Assembly: GCF_024171645.1 (NCBI RefSeq)
Contig: NZ_JALKAC010000011.1
Coordinates: 124,001 to 188,000 of the forward strand
Direction: 5' to 3'
Origin: Flavobacterium sp. HSC-32F16
Lineage (GTDB): Bacteria; Bacteroidota; Bacteroidia; Flavobacteriales; Flavobacteriaceae
Length of the DNA: 64,000 nucleotides
Shown here: in pieces, positions 44,006-53,014 of the stretch
Layout: the number at the start of each line of letters is the position of its first letter
How positions within the stretch are numbered: the stretch's first letter is position 1
Made by a program: the position numbers and the translations under genes
The notes under the pieces: generated by a model
Databases searched by the model: none
The model's input: only the letters and a program-made list of their open reading frames with translations
What the model was told of the DNA's origin: nothing

Positions 44006-44176
44006 TTTTGTGGTTTGATAGTTTGCAATAATGATTGTTTTTAAGAAGCCCAAAATAGCAATAATCTTTAACCTGAATGTTCATTTTTGGTTTCGATTTT
44101 CTCATCAAAAACTATACAAAGCCTGAATTTTGGCTTTTAATAACATAAATAAACCGTCTGCAATATGTTCATTTTT
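43996..44176. repeat. Three direct copies of ATGTTCATTTTT upstream of the beta-helix gene
   Basis: GAATGTTCATTTTTG occurs exactly at 43996-44010 and 44085-44099; ATGTTCATTTTT recurs at 44165-44176. On the minus strand they read AAAAATGAACAT, and the first contains the proposed start codon of the 41825-44005 gene. Spacings are 89 and about 80 nt. Confidence 0.5.
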
Positions 44177-44216
44177 TCAAAATAGATTTTTTTTGCCCTT
44201 CTACAAAAATTAAAAA

Positions 44217-44622
44217 ATGAAAAAGGTAATTCTATTTATAGCTTTTGCGGTTTCCACGACAGTTCTTTCACAAGAACCTCCTGCTTCTGCAAATACTGAT
44301 GTCGATGTCATAAATGAAGAACAGAACTATTACAAAAAAGACGCTCATGCTTCTTATTATCATGACAAATTTAATGGCAGAAAAACTGCAAGCGGAAGAA
44401 AATTCAACAACAACGATCTAACTGCAGCACATAAAAAACTTCCGTTTGGCACGATAGTAAAAGTAACAAATGAAGCAAATAACAAATTTGTAATTGGAGG
44501 TCACAGACAGAGGACCTTTTGTTAAAGGAAGAGAAATTGATCTAAGTAAAAGAGCGTTTATGAATATTGCTTCTAATAAAAAAAGCGGCTTAGTTTATGT
44601 TACTATAGAAATTTTAAAATAA
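44217..44622 (+). pseudogene. rlpA: rlpA-like gene interrupted by a frameshift
   Basis: Septal-ring lytic transglycosylase RlpA-type double-psi beta-barrel protein. The signal peptide (1-19) and the first half of the domain (AHASYYHDKFNGRKTASGRKF, LPFGTIVKVTNEANNKFVI) are read in one frame up to 44495, where it runs into a stop at 44525. The second half, VTDRGPFVKGREIDLSKRAF to ..VTIEILK (44500-44622), continues in another frame. The catalytic Asp of TDRGPF is thus cut off. One or two bases are missing or added at about 44496-44500 (ATTGGAGGTC). This may be a real pseudogene or an assembly error; a TTTTG or A-run slip site is absent, so programmed frameshifting is unlikely. Confidence 0.85.
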
Positions 44623-44840
44623 GACCTTTTCTACAAGGCAAAATCAGATTACTCTCTTTTTACAGAAGCAATACCAAATAAATGAATCCAAATTTATCGA
44701 CAATTCTATTCATAACTAAAATTATTTTGTTCCCAAGACGCGTGAAACCACGATTAAACAAAGTTTCTTAAATGTTAACAAAATAGATTTTCAAAAACCA
44801 TAAATAATTGTATTTTTACGGTTCAAAATTCAGAAAATAA

Positions 44841-45608
44841 ATGGGCAAAATCATTGCTATTGCTAATCAAAAAGGAGGCGTTGGAAAGACTACTACATCA
44901 GTAAATCTTGCAGCCTCATTAGGTGTTTTAGAGAAAAAAGTATTATTAATCGACGCTGATCCTCAGGCCAATGCTACATCTGGTCTTGGAATTGACGTAG
45001 AAACAGTTGAAGTTGGAACTTATCAAATTCTAGAACATACTGTAACACCAAAAGAAGCCATTTTAAAATGTACAGCTCCAAATGTTGACGTGATACCGGC
45101 TCACATTGACCTTGTTGCTATCGAAATTGAATTGGTTGACAAAGAAAACCGTGAGTATATGCTTAAAAAAGCATTAGAAGAAGCAAAGCAAGAATATGAT
45201 TTTATCATTATCGACTGCGCGCCATCTCTAGGCTTGTTAACCCTGAACGCTCTAACAGCTGCAGATTCTGTAGTTATTCCCATTCAGTGCGAATATTTTG
45301 CTCTTGAGGGATTAGGAAAATTATTGAACACTATTAAGAGTATTCAAAAAATACACAACCCGGATCTTGATATTGAAGGTTTATTATTAACAATGTATGA
45401 TTCTAGACTACGTCTATCTAATCAGGTTGTGGAAGAGGTTCAAAAACACTTTAACGATATGGTTTTTGATACCGTAATTCAGCGAAATGTAAAATTAAGT
45501 GAGGCTCCGAGTTTTGGAGAAAGTATCATTAATTATGATGCAACAAGCAAAGGTGCCGTAAACTATATTAATTTAGCTCAAGAAATTATAAAGAAAAACA
45601 GTAAATAG
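44841..45608 (+). CDS. parA: ParA/Soj chromosome-partitioning ATPase
   Basis: Cytoplasmic ParA ATPase of 255 residues that uses ATP-dependent DNA binding to segregate ParB-bound origins. Deviant Walker A KGGVGKTTTSVNLA (about 10-23), DADPQANATSG, Walker B IIDCAPSLGLLTLNAL and the C-terminal ISQ.. DNA-binding residues are as in Soj. parB follows 5 nt later. A loose -7 element TATTTTTA precedes at 44811. Normal length for a chromosomal ParA. Confidence 0.96.
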   Translation: MGKIIAIANQKGGVGKTTTSVNLAASLGVLEKKVLLIDADPQANATSGLGIDVETVEVGTYQILEHTVTPKEAILKCTAPNVDVIPAHIDLVAIEIELVDKENREYMLKKALEEAKQEYDFIIIDCAPSLGLLTLNALTAADSVVIPIQCEYFALEGLGKLLNTIKSIQKIHNPDLDIEGLLLTMYDSRLRLSNQVVEEVQKHFNDMVFDTVIQRNVKLSEAPSFGESIINYDATSKGAVNYINLAQEIIKKNSK

Positions 45609-45613
45609 TTTTT

Positions 45614-46522
45614 ATGACAAAAGCAATTAAAAAACAAGCCTTAGGAAGAGGATTATCAGCATTATTAAAAGATCCGGAAAACGACATTAAATCCGTAGAA
45701 GACAAAAATGCTGATAAGGTTGTTGGAAATATTATTGAGCTTGAAATAAGTGCTATCGAAATAAATCCGTTTCAGCCGAGAAGCAATTTTAATGAAGAAT
45801 CATTGCGTGAGTTAGCCACTTCTATTAAAGAACTTGGTGTGATTCAACCTATTACTGTTCGAAAATTAGATTTCAATAAATATCAGTTAATTTCAGGAGA
45901 ACGTCGTTTACGTGCTTCTACCTTAATTGGTTTAACTCATGTTCCTGCTTACATTCGTATTGCTAATGACAATGAGTCATTAGTTATGGCATTAGTTGAA
46001 AACATTCAGCGTCATGACTTAGATCCAATTGAGATTGCCCTTTCTTATCAGCGTTTAATTGATGAAATTCAATTAACACAAGAGCAGATGAGTGAGCGCG
46101 TTGGAAAAAAACGTTCTACAATTTCTAACTACTTACGTCTTTTAAAACTAGATCCGATTATCCAGACAGGTATTCGTGACGGATTTATCAGTATGGGTCA
46201 TGGTCGTGCGATCATCAACATTGAAGATTTAGATGTTCAAACCGATATTTACCAAAAAATCGTAAGCCAGAACTTATCAGTTCGTGAAACCGAAGCGTTA
46301 GTTAAAAACTATCACGAAGGTCAAATGCCAAAAGAAGAAGGAGAAGGAAAAGCTAAACCTGATTCTGCATTTGTAGTCAGAGAAACACAAAAAAATACTT
46401 TCAATGATTATTTTGGTTCGAAAGTTGATATAAAAGTCGCAGGCAACGGAAAAGGAAAAATCACAATTCCATTTAGTTCTGAAGCCGACTTTAATCGAAT
46501 TATAAAATTAATAAACGGATAG
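45614..46522 (+). CDS. parB: ParB/Spo0J chromosome-partitioning protein
   Basis: A 302-residue ParB that binds parS and slides as a CTP-dependent clamp. The N-terminus KKQALGRGLSALLKD, the ParB/Srx CTPase domain (about 40-130; NPFQPRSNFNEESLRELA, QLISGERRLRAS), the parS-binding helix-turn-helix (about 140-200; TQEQMSERVGKKRSTISNYLRLL), and a C-terminal dimer domain (RIIKLING) are all present. It overlaps the next gene by 1 nt (TAGTG). No parS site (TGTTTCACGTGAAACA-like) was found in this window. Confidence 0.96.
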   Translation: MTKAIKKQALGRGLSALLKDPENDIKSVEDKNADKVVGNIIELEISAIEINPFQPRSNFNEESLRELATSIKELGVIQPITVRKLDFNKYQLISGERRLRASTLIGLTHVPAYIRIANDNESLVMALVENIQRHDLDPIEIALSYQRLIDEIQLTQEQMSERVGKKRSTISNYLRLLKLDPIIQTGIRDGFISMGHGRAIINIEDLDVQTDIYQKIVSQNLSVRETEALVKNYHEGQMPKEEGEGKAKPDSAFVVRETQKNTFNDYFGSKVDIKVAGNGKGKITIPFSSEADFNRIIKLING

Positions 46523-47082
46523 TGAATAAAATTGTCCCCATAAGTTTATTGTTCTTTTTCTTAGGAACCGTCTCTCTTTTTGCTCAGGTAAAAGAAGAAA
46601 CGGTTTTGGTCGCTAAAGACAGTACTACCTTAGAAGAAATAGACCCGCTTACACCTGCAAAAGCAGCTTTCTATTCTGCTATTTTACCTGGTTTAGGACA
46701 GGCATACAATAAAAAATACTGGAAAATTCCTTTAGTTTATGGAGCTATTGGTACAAGTTTATACTTCTATATAGACAACAATAACAAATATCGTGATTAT
46801 CGAAATGCCTACAAACGAAGGCTAGAAGGCTACAATGATGATAAATTTGAATATCTGGACGACAGCCGACTTGTTGCCGGTCAGAAATTTTACCAAAGAA
46901 ACAGAGATCTTTCTGCTTTATTTGTTGTTGGTTTTTATGTTTTAAATATCATTGACGCCAACGTAGATGCTGCTTTGATTCAATTCAATGTAAACGAAAG
47001 ACTATCTATGCGTCCGGAAATTTACCCCAACGATGTAACATTTAAACCAAATGTTGGACTAACTTTTAATTATCGCTTTTAA
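46522..47082 (+). CDS. DUF5683 domain-containing membrane protein
   Basis: A 186-residue exported or membrane-associated protein with GTG start at 46522, overlapping the parB stop by 1 nt. Hydrophobic leader (1-22, ..SLFAQ), then KAAFYSAILPGLGQAYNKKYWKIPLVYGAIGTSLYFYIDN with the DUF5683 hallmark LPGLGQ.YN..YWK, DLSALFVVGFYVLNIIDANVDA, and the end NVGLTFNYRF. Conserved next to parAB and dapB in Bacteroidota; function unknown. Probably an outer-membrane-linked protein, as its C-terminus looks like a barrel strand. Confidence 0.9.
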   Translation: MNKIVPISLLFFFLGTVSLFAQVKEETVLVAKDSTTLEEIDPLTPAKAAFYSAILPGLGQAYNKKYWKIPLVYGAIGTSLYFYIDNNNKYRDYRNAYKRRLEGYNDDKFEYLDDSRLVAGQKFYQRNRDLSALFVVGFYVLNIIDANVDAALIQFNVNERLSMRPEIYPNDVTFKPNVGLTFNYRF

Positions 47083-47122
47083 ATAGAAAACATCTGTTTA
47101 AAAAATCACAAATACATACAAA

Positions 47123-47824
47123 ATGAAAATTGCGCTTTTAGGATACGGAAAAATGGGTAAAGTAATTGAAAGAATTGCTTTAGAAAGAGGTCATGAAATA
47201 GTTTTAAAGAAAGATGAACTCAATACTTATGACGGCCTTTCAACAGCCGATGTTGCCATTGATTTCAGCGTTCCATCTGCAGCAGTAAGTAATATTTCTG
47301 CATCTTTTAATGCTAATGTTCCTGTCGTTTCAGGAACAACAGGATGGCTGGAACATTACGATGAAATGATTGCACTTTGTAACGATAAAAAAGGAGGATT
47401 TATATCGAGCTCAAATTTCAGTTTAGGAGTAAATATTTTCTTCGAATTAAACGAATACTTAGCCAAAATCATGAATCAATTTGATTCGTATAAAGTTTCT
47501 ATGGAAGAGATTCATCACATACACAAACTTGATGCTCCGAGCGGTACAGCAATTTCTTTAGCACAAGGTGTAATTCAGAACAGCAATTATGCTGAATGGA
47601 CTTTAGAAGAAGCAAAAAACAATCAAATACACATTGAAACCAAAAGGATTGGTGAAGTTCCAGGTACTCATACCGTAAACTACGATTCAGTTATTGACAG
47701 CATCGAAATCAAGCATACAGCTCATAATCGTGAAGGTTTTGCTCTTGGCGCTGTTATCGCTGCAGAGTGGCTTGCTGGAAAACAAGGGGTTTTCACTATG
47801 AAAGATGTATTAAACTTACAATAA
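47123..47824 (+). CDS. dapB: 4-hydroxy-tetrahydrodipicolinate reductase
   Basis: Reduces (2S,4S)-4-hydroxy-2,3,4,5-tetrahydrodipicolinate with NAD(P)H in lysine/diaminopimelate synthesis. The 233-residue protein is the short Bacteroidota form. NAD(P)-binding GYGKMGK (7-13), AIDFSVPSAAVSNI, SGTTGW, and the catalytic signature HHIHKLDAPSGTA (His/His/Lys) are present, then GEVPGTHTVNYDS. Cytoplasmic. Located in the conserved parAB-DUF5683-dapB-lepB block; 40 nt from DUF5683. Confidence 0.95.
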   Translation: MKIALLGYGKMGKVIERIALERGHEIVLKKDELNTYDGLSTADVAIDFSVPSAAVSNISASFNANVPVVSGTTGWLEHYDEMIALCNDKKGGFISSSNFSLGVNIFFELNEYLAKIMNQFDSYKVSMEEIHHIHKLDAPSGTAISLAQGVIQNSNYAEWTLEEAKNNQIHIETKRIGEVPGTHTVNYDSVIDSIEIKHTAHNREGFALGAVIAAEWLAGKQGVFTMKDVLNLQ

Positions 47825-47887
47825 ATTGACTACAGTTCTGGATTAAACAACTATAAATCCTGAATTTGAAACTTAAAATACAATATT

Positions 47888-49441
47888 ATGACACTTTACT
47901 CTTGGTTCGTATTTTTCTTAGCTGTTCAAATAATTCATTTCATTGGTACATGGAAATTGTATCAGGCAGCAGGAAGAAAAAGCTGGGAAGCAGCAATTCC
48001 GGTATATAATTCAATTGTTTTAATGAAGATCATCAAACGTCCAACATGGTGGACTTTGTTGCTTTTTATTCCAATTATTAACCTAATTATGTTTCCGGTA
48101 GTTTGGGTTGAAACGCTTAGAACTTTTGGTAAAAAATCGACTTTAGATACTATTTTAGGAATTTTCACTCTTGGTTTTTACATCTATTATGTAAATTATA
48201 CTCAGAAATTAGCATACAATGCCGACAGAAAATTAACTCCTGAAAACAAAACAGCAGATACTGTAAGTTCACTGCTTTTTGCCATTATTGTAGCAACTTT
48301 AGTGCATACTTACGTAATCCAGCCTTATACTATTCCTACTTCTTCATTAGAAAAATCGCTTTTAATAGGTGACTTCTTGTTTGTAAGTAAATTAAATTAT
48401 GGTCCAAGAGTACCAATGACAACGGTTGCATTACCAATGGTGCATGACTCTATTCCGTTAACAAAGAAAAAATCATATTTAAGCTGGCCTCAATTGCCTT
48501 ATTTTAGGCTTCCGGCTTTCGAAAAAATAAAACGAAATGACATTGTTGTTTTCAACTGGCCGGTAGATACGGTACATTATTTCTACGAACCAAAAGGAAA
48601 ACCGGGTGTTATAAAACCAATCGACAAGAAATCAAACTACGTTAAAAGATGTGTTGGTGTTCCTGGTGACAGTTTATCAATCAAAGACGGATTTGTATTC
48701 ATCAACGGCAAAAAACTTGTTTTACCTGAAAGAGCAAAACCTCAATATTCGTATTCTGTGGCTTTAGACGGAAAAACTTCAATTGATTTTGAATCTTTAT
48801 TTAAAGAATTAGATATTACTGATCCTGCAGGCTTCAGAACAGAAAAAAGAGACACTCTTTATTTTAGAGCATTAACAGAAGCGGGAGCTGAACGTTTAAA
48901 AAATACTCCGGGCGTTACAGCTGTAAAAAGAGAAATTGACAACGGAAATGATAACGCCATTTTCCCTCACATTAACAAATGGAGTCAGGATAATTTTGGT
49001 CCAATATATATTCCTGAGGCAGGAAAAACGGTTGCTTTAACAAATGAATCTTTACCATTTTACAAAGAAATCATTACCAACTATGAAGGAAACACTTTAG
49101 AATTAAAAGGTTCTAAATTCTTAATAAACGGCAAAGAGACAAATACATATACCTTCAAACAAAACTATTATTGGATGATGGGAGACAATCGTCACAACTC
49201 TGAAGATAGTCGCTATTGGGGTTATGTTCCAGAAAACCATATCGTAGGAAAACCCGTTTTCATCTGGATGAGCTGGGATACTAATGGAAAAGGCATCAAC
49301 AAAATCCGCTGGAACAGAGTATTTACAACTGTTGACGGCGAAGGACAGCCTCAATCGTATTTCAAATATTTCTTAATCATTCTAGCTCTTTACTTCGTTG
49401 GAGAATTCTTCTGGAAAAAGAGAAAACAAAATAAAGCATAA
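47888..49441 (+). CDS. lepB: Signal peptidase I, long Bacteroidota form
   Basis: Cleaves signal peptides at the inner membrane, 517 residues. An N-terminal DUF5684-like membrane region (about 1-115, WLKYQ-type YQAAGRKSWEAAIPVYN) precedes the catalytic S26 domain: Ser in IPTSSLEKSLLIGD (about 152), Lys in SNYVKRCVGVPGDSL (about 256), and GDNRHNSEDSRYWGYVPE (abbreviated) near 430. A roughly 150-residue insert separates the Lys box and the GDN box, and a C-terminal hydrophobic segment (FLIILALYFVGEFFW) follows. Long inserts are usual in this phylum. Located after dapB; own terminator-like inverted repeat at 49465-49510. Confidence 0.95.
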   Translation: MTLYSWFVFFLAVQIIHFIGTWKLYQAAGRKSWEAAIPVYNSIVLMKIIKRPTWWTLLLFIPIINLIMFPVVWVETLRTFGKKSTLDTILGIFTLGFYIYYVNYTQKLAYNADRKLTPENKTADTVSSLLFAIIVATLVHTYVIQPYTIPTSSLEKSLLIGDFLFVSKLNYGPRVPMTTVALPMVHDSIPLTKKKSYLSWPQLPYFRLPAFEKIKRNDIVVFNWPVDTVHYFYEPKGKPGVIKPIDKKSNYVKRCVGVPGDSLSIKDGFVFINGKKLVLPERAKPQYSYSVALDGKTSIDFESLFKELDITDPAGFRTEKRDTLYFRALTEAGAERLKNTPGVTAVKREIDNGNDNAIFPHINKWSQDNFGPIYIPEAGKTVALTNESLPFYKEIITNYEGNTLELKGSKFLINGKETNTYTFKQNYYWMMGDNRHNSEDSRYWGYVPENHIVGKPVFIWMSWDTNGKGINKIRWNRVFTTVDGEGQPQSYFKYFLIILALYFVGEFFWKKRKQNKA

Positions 49442-49464
49442 TTAAAAAAAAGTTATTTTTGTAT

Positions 49465-49510
49465 CAGGTTTCAATTTTCAGGTTCACAAAAACATGAAAA
49501 TTGAAACCTG
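49465..49510 (+). terminator. Inverted repeat after lepB, probable terminator
   Basis: A perfect 16-bp inverted repeat (49465-49480 with 49495-49510; CAGGTTTCAATTTTCA and its complement) with a 14-nt loop. It lacks a clean T-run, so attenuation strength is uncertain. Confidence 0.55.
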
Positions 49511-49535
49511 AAACTTTTAAACAAAACCATAAATA

Positions 49536-50150
49536 ATGAATTCCTTATTACTTCCTACCTATTTTCCGTCAATCAGCCACTTTGCAGTTATGGCTCAATC
49601 TGAAAATATCACTTTTGAAATGGAAGATAATTTTCAGAAACAGACTAATAGAAACCGAACATATATCTATAGCCCAAATGGAATTCAATTATTAAATATT
49701 CCTGTTAAGCATTCCAAATCTGCCCATCAAAAAACAAAAGATGTTTTGATCGAAAATGAATTTGACTGGCAGAAACAGCATTTTAAATCACTAGAAGCAG
49801 CTTATAGAAGTTCGCCTTTTTTTGAGTTTTTTGAAGATGATATAGCCCCTGTTTTCGAAAAGAAACATACTTTTCTTATGGACTTAAATCTGGAAGTTTT
49901 AAACATTCTGACAAAATGCTTAAGAATGAAATTGGAGTTTGGAAAAACTACTGAGTATTTTCATGAAGTAGAAAATGTTTCAGATTTCAGATATTTGACC
50001 AACGGAAAAAAGGATCAAAATTCATTCGAAAAATATACTCAGGTTTTTGATGACAAACATGGATTCATCAACAATTTAAGTGTTTTGGATTTGCTTTTTA
50101 ACGAAGGGAAATTTGCAATGGATTATTTAAAAACTCAAAAAATAATATAA
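49536..50150 (+). CDS. WbqC family protein
   Basis: A 204-residue cytoplasmic WbqC-like protein: LLPTYFPSISHFAVMAQSENI, NFQKQTNRNRTYIYSPNGIQLLNIPV, DWQKQHFKSLEAAYRSSPFFEF. The family includes sugar/thioester-linked acyltransferase-like enzymes of O-antigen synthesis and other members with unknown role; in Bacteroidota it sits beside lepB. The gene starts 25 nt after the lepB terminator-like repeat. No catalytic residue is obvious. Confidence 0.88.
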   Translation: MNSLLLPTYFPSISHFAVMAQSENITFEMEDNFQKQTNRNRTYIYSPNGIQLLNIPVKHSKSAHQKTKDVLIENEFDWQKQHFKSLEAAYRSSPFFEFFEDDIAPVFEKKHTFLMDLNLEVLNILTKCLRMKLEFGKTTEYFHEVENVSDFRYLTNGKKDQNSFEKYTQVFDDKHGFINNLSVLDLLFNEGKFAMDYLKTQKII

Positions 50151-50224
50151 TTTATAAGTTAAGAATTATGAGTTTTTAGTTGTAAGTTTTATTTTATTTT
50201 CAACATCTAACTTTTAACTTTCTG

Positions 50225-51277
50225 CTAAAACTGATCTATAGAAAGTCTTGTCATTATGGGGTAATGATCTGAATTTTCAAAATCAGAAAAGCTTTCGAAT
50301 TGTTTTACTTTCATTTTAGTATCAGTAAAAATATAGTCAATTCTTGCAGGGTAATATTTAAACTTATATGTTGCCCCAAAGCCTTCTCCGGCTTCCTCAA
50401 ATGCATCTTTGAGTTTCCCTTTAATACTTCGATAAACGTACGAAAACGGGCTGTTATTCATGTCTCCGCAAATAATAATAGGATATTTACACTTTTTAAT
50501 GTGTTCTTTAAAAATTTCAGCTTGTTCTTGCTGCTGTGTAAATCCTTTACTAATTCTGCCATAAATACGCTGTGATTTCTTTTGGTTAACGTTATCAATA
50601 TCGTCCGAAATTTCACTTACGTCAGGCGATATTTTAATAGACTGCAGGTGCATATTATAAACACGAATAATGTCTTTTCCTCGTTTTATATCAGCATAAA
50701 CCACATTATTATCTGATTTAGGAAAAACAATTTTTCCTTCGTCAATAATAGGAAATTTTGAAAAAATAGCCTGCCCCGTTTTTATCTGTTTTCCATCAAT
50801 AAAAATATAACGATGCGGATATACTTTTAAATCTAAATGAGCCGAGTTTGAATACTCCTGAATACACAAAATATCCGGATCCTTTTCATCTATAAATGCT
50901 TTGATATTCTCCGGAATATCATCGCGGTCGAGCCATTTAAAAACATTAAACAAACGAACATTATAACTCATTACTGAGAAATCTTTTTCATCCTTTATAT
51001 ATTCCTTAGCCGAGAATTTATAAAACTTACTGATAAAAGTAATTCCGGTTAATAAAACCAAACCAGACAAAATAAGGCGTTTTTTAAACTGAATTGCCCA
51101 GTAAACAAAGAACAACCCATTTGCAACAAAAAAGGCCGGCATAAACAGCGTAAGCACCGATAAAAGCGGAAAACTCTTAGGTGCTAAAAAAGGCAAAACA
51201 TAGACGCTAAATGTAAGTACAGTCAGCACTATATTCAAAAAGAACATTATTTTATTAAACCACGAAAGGTTTCTCAT
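50225..51277 (-). CDS. Endonuclease/exonuclease/phosphatase family protein
   Basis: A 350-residue membrane-anchored EEP-fold hydrolase. The N-terminus has three hydrophobic segments (about 10-30, 35-60, 68-85) followed by the EEP domain: FSVMSYNVRLFN, DILCIQEYSNSA (catalytic Glu), YNMHLQSI, CGDMNNSPFSYVY (Asp/Asn pair) and SDHYPIMTRL (Asp/His pair). The family comprises nucleases, sphingomyelinases and inositol phosphatases, so the substrate is unclear. Facing the periplasm is expected from the anchor. It is the last gene of the mutL-rhomboid-rhomboid-EEP run; the gap to the upstream gene is 16 nt. Confidence 0.88.
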   Translation of the reverse strand: MRNLSWFNKIMFFLNIVLTVLTFSVYVLPFLAPKSFPLLSVLTLFMPAFFVANGLFFVYWAIQFKKRLILSGLVLLTGITFISKFYKFSAKEYIKDEKDFSVMSYNVRLFNVFKWLDRDDIPENIKAFIDEKDPDILCIQEYSNSAHLDLKVYPHRYIFIDGKQIKTGQAIFSKFPIIDEGKIVFPKSDNNVVYADIKRGKDIIRVYNMHLQSIKISPDVSEISDDIDNVNQKKSQRIYGRISKGFTQQQEQAEIFKEHIKKCKYPIIICGDMNNSPFSYVYRSIKGKLKDAFEEAGEGFGATYKFKYYPARIDYIFTDTKMKVKQFESFSDFENSDHYPIMTRLSIDQF

Positions 51278-51293
51278 AGTATTCTGCTAAGGA

Positions 51294-52157
51294 TTATTTT
51301 CCAGCTTTAAACAAAAACTCTTTTTCTTCTTTTGTCAGACAATCATACCCTGACTGGCTGATTTTGTCTAAAATCTCATCAATTTGTTGCTGCGTTTTGT
51401 CTTTCGTGACAATTTTTGATGTCGTTTTTTCTGTAGGTTTATTATAATTCTTATGAACTTTTGTAAATGGGGTCGTTGGAGATTTTCTAAAAAGATTAGC
51501 AAAAAAATCTAATACTCTAGAAACAACGATACTTAAATCTGTTCCGTTTTGAAGCAGTTTAATAAAGACAAAACCAAAGAAAGCTCCGGCTAAATGAGAA
51601 ATATGACCTCCCATATTATCTAAACGAAACTGCATTAAGTCTAAAACTAAAATTACACCAGTAATATGCCAAAGCTTAACATTTCCGAATAAAAATAATC
51701 GAACATTCATTAAAGGCTGATAAGTAGTTGCTGCAACTAAAATTGCCATTATTGCAGCCGATGCTCCAACTATAGACGCTGAAGTTCCTAAAACATAAAA
51801 ACTTAAAGCAAACACAATTCCCGAAAAAATAGCACCTAAAATATACAATCCTAAGTATTGTTTTTGAGTGAAGAAAGTCAGGAACAAATTACTGGCAAAG
51901 TTTAAAACCAGCATATTAAACAGTAAATGCATGAATCCGAAATGAAAAAATGCATATGTTAAAAACGTCCAGGGTTTAAACATAAAAACCTGAGGATCTG
52001 ATGACAGAGCCAGCCAGTTTGGAAAAATAAAACCTCCGTTAGAAAATTGATAGAAAAAAACTAAAGAAATAAGAAAACAGGCAATATTCCAATAAATAAC
52101 ACGCAAAGCGATACCGCCTAATTTATATTGAAGTTTTAAATCGTCAAGGATATTCAT
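51294..52157 (-). CDS. Rhomboid family intramembrane serine protease (second copy)
   Basis: A 287-residue inner-membrane protein with six or seven helices. HFGFMHLLFNMLVLNFASNLF (abbreviated) matches the rhomboid HXXXN helix, the catalytic serine is probably in VGASAAIMAILVA (GASA instead of the usual GXSG), and the catalytic histidine is in GGHISHLAGAFFGFVFI. The cytoplasmic C-terminal tail (about 215-287; DEILDKISQSGYDCLTKEEKEFLFKAG) ends in a helical motif common in Bacteroidota rhomboids. 44 nt after the other rhomboid gene. Substrate unknown. Confidence 0.88.
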   Translation of the reverse strand: MNILDDLKLQYKLGGIALRVIYWNIACFLISLVFFYQFSNGGFIFPNWLALSSDPQVFMFKPWTFLTYAFFHFGFMHLLFNMLVLNFASNLFLTFFTQKQYLGLYILGAIFSGIVFALSFYVLGTSASIVGASAAIMAILVAATTYQPLMNVRLFLFGNVKLWHITGVILVLDLMQFRLDNMGGHISHLAGAFFGFVFIKLLQNGTDLSIVVSRVLDFFANLFRKSPTTPFTKVHKNYNKPTEKTTSKIVTKDKTQQQIDEILDKISQSGYDCLTKEEKEFLFKAGK

Positions 52158-52201
52158 AAAGTCTTTTTTGGTTCTTAAAATTAATTAATTAAAGTTAAAA
52201 A

Positions 52202-53014
52202 TTAATTCCAACGGTTATTGTTAAACTGATTTTTTTTCCAATATAACATCATTAAAAAACCTGCAATTGCGCCGCCAATATGTGCAAAGTGAGCAATTCC
52301 TGTTCCACCGCTTCCAAACAAAGAACTGCCTTTAAACCCTAGAAATAAATCAATCGCTAAAATTCCGGGAACAAAATACTTTGCTTTAATAGGAACCGGA
52401 ATAAACATTAAGGCTAACTGTGCATTAGGAAACATAAAAGCAAAAGCCGTTAACAAACCATAAATTGCACCAGAAGCACCAAGAACCGGCGATTGTACAA
52501 TACCGCTTGCTTGTGCTAACGCATTAAATTGTTCCTGAGTACAATGCACTCTATTTAAAATAGCAGATACCTCATTTTGCATCATCCTACCATTAGAATC
52601 AAATAAAGACTGATAATCAGCATTTAAAATTACATGGAGATCAGCTTTTGATAAATTTAAAGAAGAAACAGAATCTAAAAAAGACTGCAATTGTAAATAA
52701 TTCACTCCTGTATGAAGTAAAGCAGCACCTAATCCGCATGAAATATAGAAAAACAAAAATTTCTTTCCTCCCCAAAAATGTTCTAATGCAGATCCAAAGC
52801 TGTACAATGCAAACATATTAAATAAAATATGAGCAAAGTTTGGCAATTTAGCATGCATAAACATATGTGTAATGATCTGCCAAATCCTAAAATTATCGCT
52901 TTCCGGATAATACAGCATTAAATAATCATATGAAATTGGCACTAATTGCGAACCAATAAAAAATATAATATTAATAATTAGCAGTTGCTTAACTACTGGA
53001 GTCATATTCATCAT
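52202..53014 (-). CDS. Rhomboid family intramembrane serine protease (first copy)
   Basis: A 270-residue inner-membrane protease. HILFNMFALYSFGSALEHFWG is the HXXXN helix, GASGAIYGLLTAFAF holds the catalytic serine and HFAHIGGAIAGFLMMLYW the histidine. A poorly conserved loop (about 95-160) carries a soluble insert. The start overlaps the mutL stop by 4 nt (ATGA), so translation is coupled with mutL. Two rhomboids in tandem suggest different substrates or a heteromer; that is inference. Confidence 0.9.
   Translation of the reverse strand: MMNMTPVVKQLLIINIIFFIGSQLVPISYDYLMLYYPESDNFRIWQIITHMFMHAKLPNFAHILFNMFALYSFGSALEHFWGGKKFLFFYISCGLGAALLHTGVNYLQLQSFLDSVSSLNLSKADLHVILNADYQSLFDSNGRMMQNEVSAILNRVHCTQEQFNALAQASGIVQSPVLGASGAIYGLLTAFAFMFPNAQLALMFIPVPIKAKYFVPGILAIDLFLGFKGSSLFGSGGTGIAHFAHIGGAIAGFLMMLYWKKNQFNNNRWN

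Noticed and set aside
44094-44094. Possible 32-codon leader peptide starting at 44094 (minus) upstream of the beta-helix gene
   Set aside because: It overlaps the start region in another frame but shows no attenuator hairpins or amino-acid run; the ATG arises from the AAAAATGAACAT repeat.
44811-44818. TATTTTTA considered as parA -7 box
   Set aside because: Last base deviates from TAnnTTTG and AT content is high; kept only as a remark in the gene entry.
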